DNA from: Olivibacter oleidegradans
GTDB taxonomy: Bacteria; Bacteroidota; Bacteroidia; Sphingobacteriales; Sphingobacteriaceae
NCBI RefSeq assembly: GCF_042432805.1
Contig: NZ_JBHLWO010000004.1
Span: 124,001 to 188,000 of the forward strand
Direction of reading: 5' to 3'
DNA length: 64,000 bases
In this document: positions 61,007 through 64,000 of the stretch, piece after piece
How positions within the stretch are numbered: the stretch's first letter is position 1
Layout: the number at the start of each line of letters is the position of its first letter
The notes under the pieces: model-generated
Database searches by the model: none
What the model was told of the DNA's origin: nothing
The model's input: only the letters and a program-made list of their open reading frames with translations
Program-made: the position numbers and the translations under genes

Positions 61007-63187
61007 CTAGAGCCTGAGTTTCACGCCTCCGTTTATAACAAAGCCATCAACAGGAGCATAAATATCCCTGAATACAGGATTGGTGATACTTCCCGTATAA
61101 ATGGTGTCAAATTTGGTCTGTCGGGTATCGCTGAAATTCTCCAAGTTTATGAAGATTGAAAAGCGTTCCCATAGTTTTTCTGCCATGAACCCGGTGGTCC
61201 AGTAGCCTTTGCCCGTAGCGCCATCATTGAGCTTTTGTTTGCTGAAGTAATAGGCTTCCAGGCCAATCTTCCACTGATCTTCTATTTCGTACATCAGCAC
61301 ATTGTTCAAACGGTGCCTCGAAACAAGCGGATAGGGGTTGCTGGTACTTTGGGTGTGCTGATTCACATCGGCCATGGTATAGCCGATGAACAGCTTAAAG
61401 TCAGCATAGGTAATCTTGGCGTTCGTCTCCATTCCTTTGGTATCCAGGCTGCCCTTGGCTTGCACATAGGCCAGGTTACCGCCGGTTGCAGCAGCTAACA
61501 GGATCGGATCGTTGATGCGGGTATAAAAAAACATGTGGTTGATACTGAACCCTACGTTACCATCAAAAAGTGAGGTACGGTAATTAACATCATAATTAGC
61601 TCCGTAAGAACGCTCCGCTTTTGTGTTAGCTACATCAATAGGCAATACATTCCTGAACTGAATACGCTCGGCATCTTCTGTGAATACAGTAGGTGCTTTA
61701 TAACCCAGTCCACCGCCCAAGCGGGTTGAAAAATGTTCGCTGATCTTCCACAAACCGGAAATCTTCGGTAAAAGAAAGAAGCCATACGCATTGTGATAAT
61801 CCCCGCGAATGCCCGATTCAATACTCAATTTTTCAGACAGATTCCAGGTGTTCTGGGCAAAGGCACCAATGGTATTGTAATTATAGTTTCTTAAGACTGT
61901 GGCGCTCTTCCGGTCTTCCTTGAAGTTGTCCGTCAGGAAATTGATACCCAATACCCAGTCCGCTTTTTCTCCATTCCGGCTATAATTAGCTTCACTATAA
62001 GTAGACGCCTGTACACCGGAAAAAAGATAGTTTGGCAGACCGATACTACGGTCATAATAGCTTACTGAATTGCGCAATGTCAGCTTCTGGTTTTCATCTA
62101 TTTTGTGATTCATTTCGATCTGCGTACTATAACGCCCGGTTTTGTTTTCTTCAAAATAAGCGTGGTTTGCGCTGCCATTTCCTTTAACGTATTCCAGGTC
62201 ACCCCCGATCCGTTTTTCAGCGGTGGCGTTAATCCCGGCAGACAGGGTGGTCGCTGCATTGAAATAAAAGTATAGTTTAGGGTTTAAAGTAAAGCGATCA
62301 AACTTAGGAATAGCCGTTAAGCCAATATCGGAAGGATCGTAGGCCGTTCCTTTATTATAGGCACCGTAAACGGTAATACCAATTTTATCAAATTTTTGCG
62401 CGTAAAAACCGCTGGCATCTAAGCCCAGTGCCGAAGTTCCGTTCAGCAGAAAATTGAGCTGACGTTCTTCGGTAGGCTTTTTGGAAACCAGGTTCACAAG
62501 CCCGGCAATAGCTCCACCACCATAAAGGGTTGAAGACGATCCTTTGATCACCTCAACCTGTTGTAAGTCCAGCGGAGCGATCTGTAACAGGCCCAAGCCG
62601 CCTGAGAAGCCGGAGTACAGCGGAAAACCATCACGGATAATCTGGGTATATTTTCCGTCAAGTCCCTGAATACGTATGGCCGAGTTACCACTCGTAGCGG
62701 ATGTTTGCTGCGTTTGTATGCCGGTGCTTTCGGCCAGCAGCATACGAATGTCGCCCGGTTTCATATTGCCCTTTTCGTCCAGTTCTTCGCCAGAGATGAC
62801 CTCCACACGAGTAGGTATATTGTCGATGGTACGGCTGCTCCGCGTAGCGGAAACCACCACTTCTTCCAGCTCTTCATCCTCTTCGGTTGCTTCTAGTAAA
62901 ACGGTAGCTGCTGCAGTTTCGGCAAGCGGAAAGGTTAAGGTATCGGTTTTAGTCCGAAAACCTACATAGTTATATTGTATCACCTGCCGGCCAGAAGTTA
63001 TTCCGGTAAGCGTTACCGAACCGGTATTGTCAGATGTTGATCCAAGTGTTGTCCCCAGAACTTTTACGGTTGCTCCCGGCAGGGGTTGATTTGTTTTTGC
63101 GTCTTTGATGATCGCTTTGTATGTGTTTTGGGCATAGACCATGGCTGTAAAAAACAGCATGGCCAGAAGCACAATTGTTCTTTTCAT
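61007..63187 (-). CDS. TonB-dependent outer-membrane receptor, copy 2
   Basis: A 726-residue receptor with signal peptide (ends VYAQ), carboxypeptidase-like domain (about 22-105, TTLGSTSDNTGSVTLTG), plug (about 110-240, IRIQGLDGKYTQIIRDGFPLYSG) and barrel ending NGGVKLRL. Close to the receptor at 2673-4841 across the whole length. It follows a DUF6660 gene by 65 bases, repeating the module at the left. Here no CDF gene follows; instead the czc relics do. Confidence 0.9.
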   Translation of the reverse strand: MKRTIVLLAMLFFTAMVYAQNTYKAIIKDAKTNQPLPGATVKVLGTTLGSTSDNTGSVTLTGITSGRQVIQYNYVGFRTKTDTLTFPLAETAAATVLLEATEEDEELEEVVVSATRSSRTIDNIPTRVEVISGEELDEKGNMKPGDIRMLLAESTGIQTQQTSATSGNSAIRIQGLDGKYTQIIRDGFPLYSGFSGGLGLLQIAPLDLQQVEVIKGSSSTLYGGGAIAGLVNLVSKKPTEERQLNFLLNGTSALGLDASGFYAQKFDKIGITVYGAYNKGTAYDPSDIGLTAIPKFDRFTLNPKLYFYFNAATTLSAGINATAEKRIGGDLEYVKGNGSANHAYFEENKTGRYSTQIEMNHKIDENQKLTLRNSVSYYDRSIGLPNYLFSGVQASTYSEANYSRNGEKADWVLGINFLTDNFKEDRKSATVLRNYNYNTIGAFAQNTWNLSEKLSIESGIRGDYHNAYGFFLLPKISGLWKISEHFSTRLGGGLGYKAPTVFTEDAERIQFRNVLPIDVANTKAERSYGANYDVNYRTSLFDGNVGFSINHMFFYTRINDPILLAAATGGNLAYVQAKGSLDTKGMETNAKITYADFKLFIGYTMADVNQHTQSTSNPYPLVSRHRLNNVLMYEIEDQWKIGLEAYYFSKQKLNDGATGKGYWTTGFMAEKLWERFSIFINLENFSDTRQTKFDTIYTGSITNPVFRDIYAPVDGFVINGGVKLRL

Positions 63188-63252
63188 GATTTGATTTTGT
63201 AATACTGATTTCGATAAATAAGTCCATCTCGGACAGTGTGTAAAATGTGGAC

Positions 63253-63573
63253 TTAATAAAGCTTAGGCGGCTGCCAGATGGAAAGGGCAATAAGAGGCAG
63301 TCCGGCCGTAATGTAAGCCGTATTATGCTTTACAGGTTTGATCGGTATGGCGAAGGTAACTGCCTGCTGTGTGGTAAATGTGAATCCGATGCAAGTTCCG
63401 CATAAGTAGAACGGAGAGCAATCTTTGCAGGAATCATCTGATTGCCCGTCGCATACGTGTTTTTCCTTTTGCGTTGTTTCATGTGCACATGAATCAGCCC
63501 CTTCCAAAGCACAGCAAGGTGCGACGGAAAGCACGACTACAATAATGGCCAGAAATAAGGATACGAACTTCAC
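63253..63573 (-). CDS. DUF6660-type small secreted cysteine-rich protein, copy 3
   Basis: A 106-residue protein, apparently starting with GTG at 63573 (KFVSLFLAIIVVVLSVAPCC). Cysteine cluster CKDCSPFYLCGTC near residues 47-59 and ending IWQPPKLY. It precedes TonB receptor copy 2. The perfect palindrome at 63585-63614 lies just before its start and is the likely operator. Confidence 0.72.
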   Translation of the reverse strand: MKFVSLFLAIIVVVLSVAPCCALEGADSCAHETTQKEKHVCDGQSDDSCKDCSPFYLCGTCIGFTFTTQQAVTFAIPIKPVKHNTAYITAGLPLIALSIWQPPKLY

Positions 63574-63584
63574 GCCGTAAAAAT

Positions 63585-63614
63585 ATTCATTTAAGATTTA
63601 AATCTTAAATGAAT
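63585..63614. promoter_or_regulatory. perfect 30-bp palindrome before DUF6660 copy 3
   Basis: ATTCATTTAAGATTT (63585-63599) and its exact complement AAATCTTAAATGAAT (63600-63614) make a perfect palindrome ending 11 bases before the GTG. The inner half-sites ATTTAAG/CTTAAAT are the same as in the mercury operator at 71-94, with an 8-base instead of 6-base spacer. Fits an ArsR-type dimer site. Confidence 0.65.
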
Positions 63615-63792
63615 TTGATTTCAAATAGAATTCCCGTTGAAGCCCGCTTTTCAATGATATCAAAGCAATAAAGTGCGTCCAACTCAATTGTCGTATTGCT
63701 GATCCGACAATTAGTTCACGAAAATATTGTGACAGACCTATGTATTCTGCTTAAACAGGTCAAAAACAACCATACTTGATTGATTTTAACAC

Positions 63793-64000
63793 TTAATAAT
63801 CTATTTTCTTTGGATTGATATATTCCAGCAAAGGGACTTTAAGAAAATCTTTGTCATTGTCAGCAATTAAGGTGAGCCCGTTAACAATAGCTGTAGCGGC
63901 AATAAGGGCATCAGGCAACTTCAACTTATAAGCCTTCCTAATTCTTATCGTTTCTGCAACAATACGCTCATCAACTCCCAATATTGTAGAGCTGTTAACA
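63793..64000 (-). CDS. PIN-domain (VapC-like) toxin, cut by the window edge
   Basis: About 69 residues of a PIN domain C-terminus, open through the right edge. The LPDALIAATAIVNGLTLIADNDKDF pattern holds conserved acids of the active site. PIN toxins of VapC type cleave tRNA or rRNA and are paired with an antitoxin, which would lie outside the window. Not seen in full, so activity is unknown. Confidence 0.65.
   Translation of the reverse strand, partial: VNSSTILGVDERIVAETIRIRKAYKLKLPDALIAATAIVNGLTLIADNDKDFLKVPLLEYINPKKIDY

Noticed and set aside
1..64000. tRNA, rRNA and CRISPR arrays
   Set aside because: No cloverleaf-type gene, rRNA segment or regularly spaced repeat series was noticed on reading; a covariance-model scan was not possible here.

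Overview
The window looks like chromosomal or mobile DNA from a Bacteroidota bacterium, most likely a sphingobacterium-like one. The evidence is the TAnnTTTG type -7 promoter boxes, a Bacteroidetes-type conjugation (tra) operon with an RteC protein, TonB-dependent receptors with carboxypeptidase-like N-terminal domains, CzcA proteins fused to TolC, and P1B ATPases. It reads as an accessory island with three blocks of metal and metalloid resistance genes around a conjugative-element core. I saw no rRNA, tRNA or CRISPR array.

Layout. (1) 1-1330: a small mercury-type operon (ArsR-type regulator, MerT-MerP fusion, GDCCVxC protein) behind a clear promoter and inverted-repeat operator; no mercuric reductase is in the window. 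(2) 1331-2281: mostly gene-free, with possible transposon relics. (3) 2282-14768: rightward heavy-metal genes: DUF6660 protein, TonB receptor, HMA-CDF transporter, second DUF6660 protein, CzcA-TolC fusion, CzcB adaptor, P1B-4-type ATPase, and two tiny membrane proteins. (4) 20469-14917, leftward: an arsenic operon (arsR, DUF6428, ArsN-like acetyltransferase, arsC, acr3, arsO-like monooxygenase, two metallophosphoesterases). (5) About 20.6-36.2 kb: conjugative element genes on the minus strand (RteC, TraE, F, G, I, two TraI-like paralogs, TraJ, K, an L-like protein, TraM, then DUF932 and accessory genes), with an unusual structured non-coding region at 23.0-23.3 kb. No relaxase, integrase, VirD4-type coupling protein or TraN/TraO was recognised, so the transfer set is incomplete here. 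(6) 40597-36151, leftward: a compact operon of a 42-residue peptide, an acyltransferase-like enzyme, a LytS-type kinase, a LytTR regulator and an unknown 401-residue protein. This is the best candidate for an undescribed system. (7) 41028-42781: decayed chimeric genes. (8) 43009-60007: a copper-type island: HMA-AraC fusion regulators, CopA, metal-binding lipoprotein, azurin, HMA chaperones, a flavin/2Fe-2S reductase, an RND pump with adaptor and TolC, and an MFS exporter. (9) 60043-60960: remains of a czc pump. (10) 63573-61007: a second DUF6660-TonB receptor module, inverted relative to the first, then a partial PIN toxin at the edge.

How it fits together. The copper island appears to be one regulon. 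Seven promoters share a GTAAAWWTTACAAAT-like motif, each 59-60 bp upstream of the TTTG of a -7 box; the likely binders are the HMA-AraC regulators, one of which is preceded by such a site. The mercury promoter and the right-hand DUF6660-TonB module carry operators built from the same ATTTAAG/CTTAAAT half-sites, which suggests related ArsR-type control at both ends of the window. All family assignments are from reading the proteins; no database search was run.
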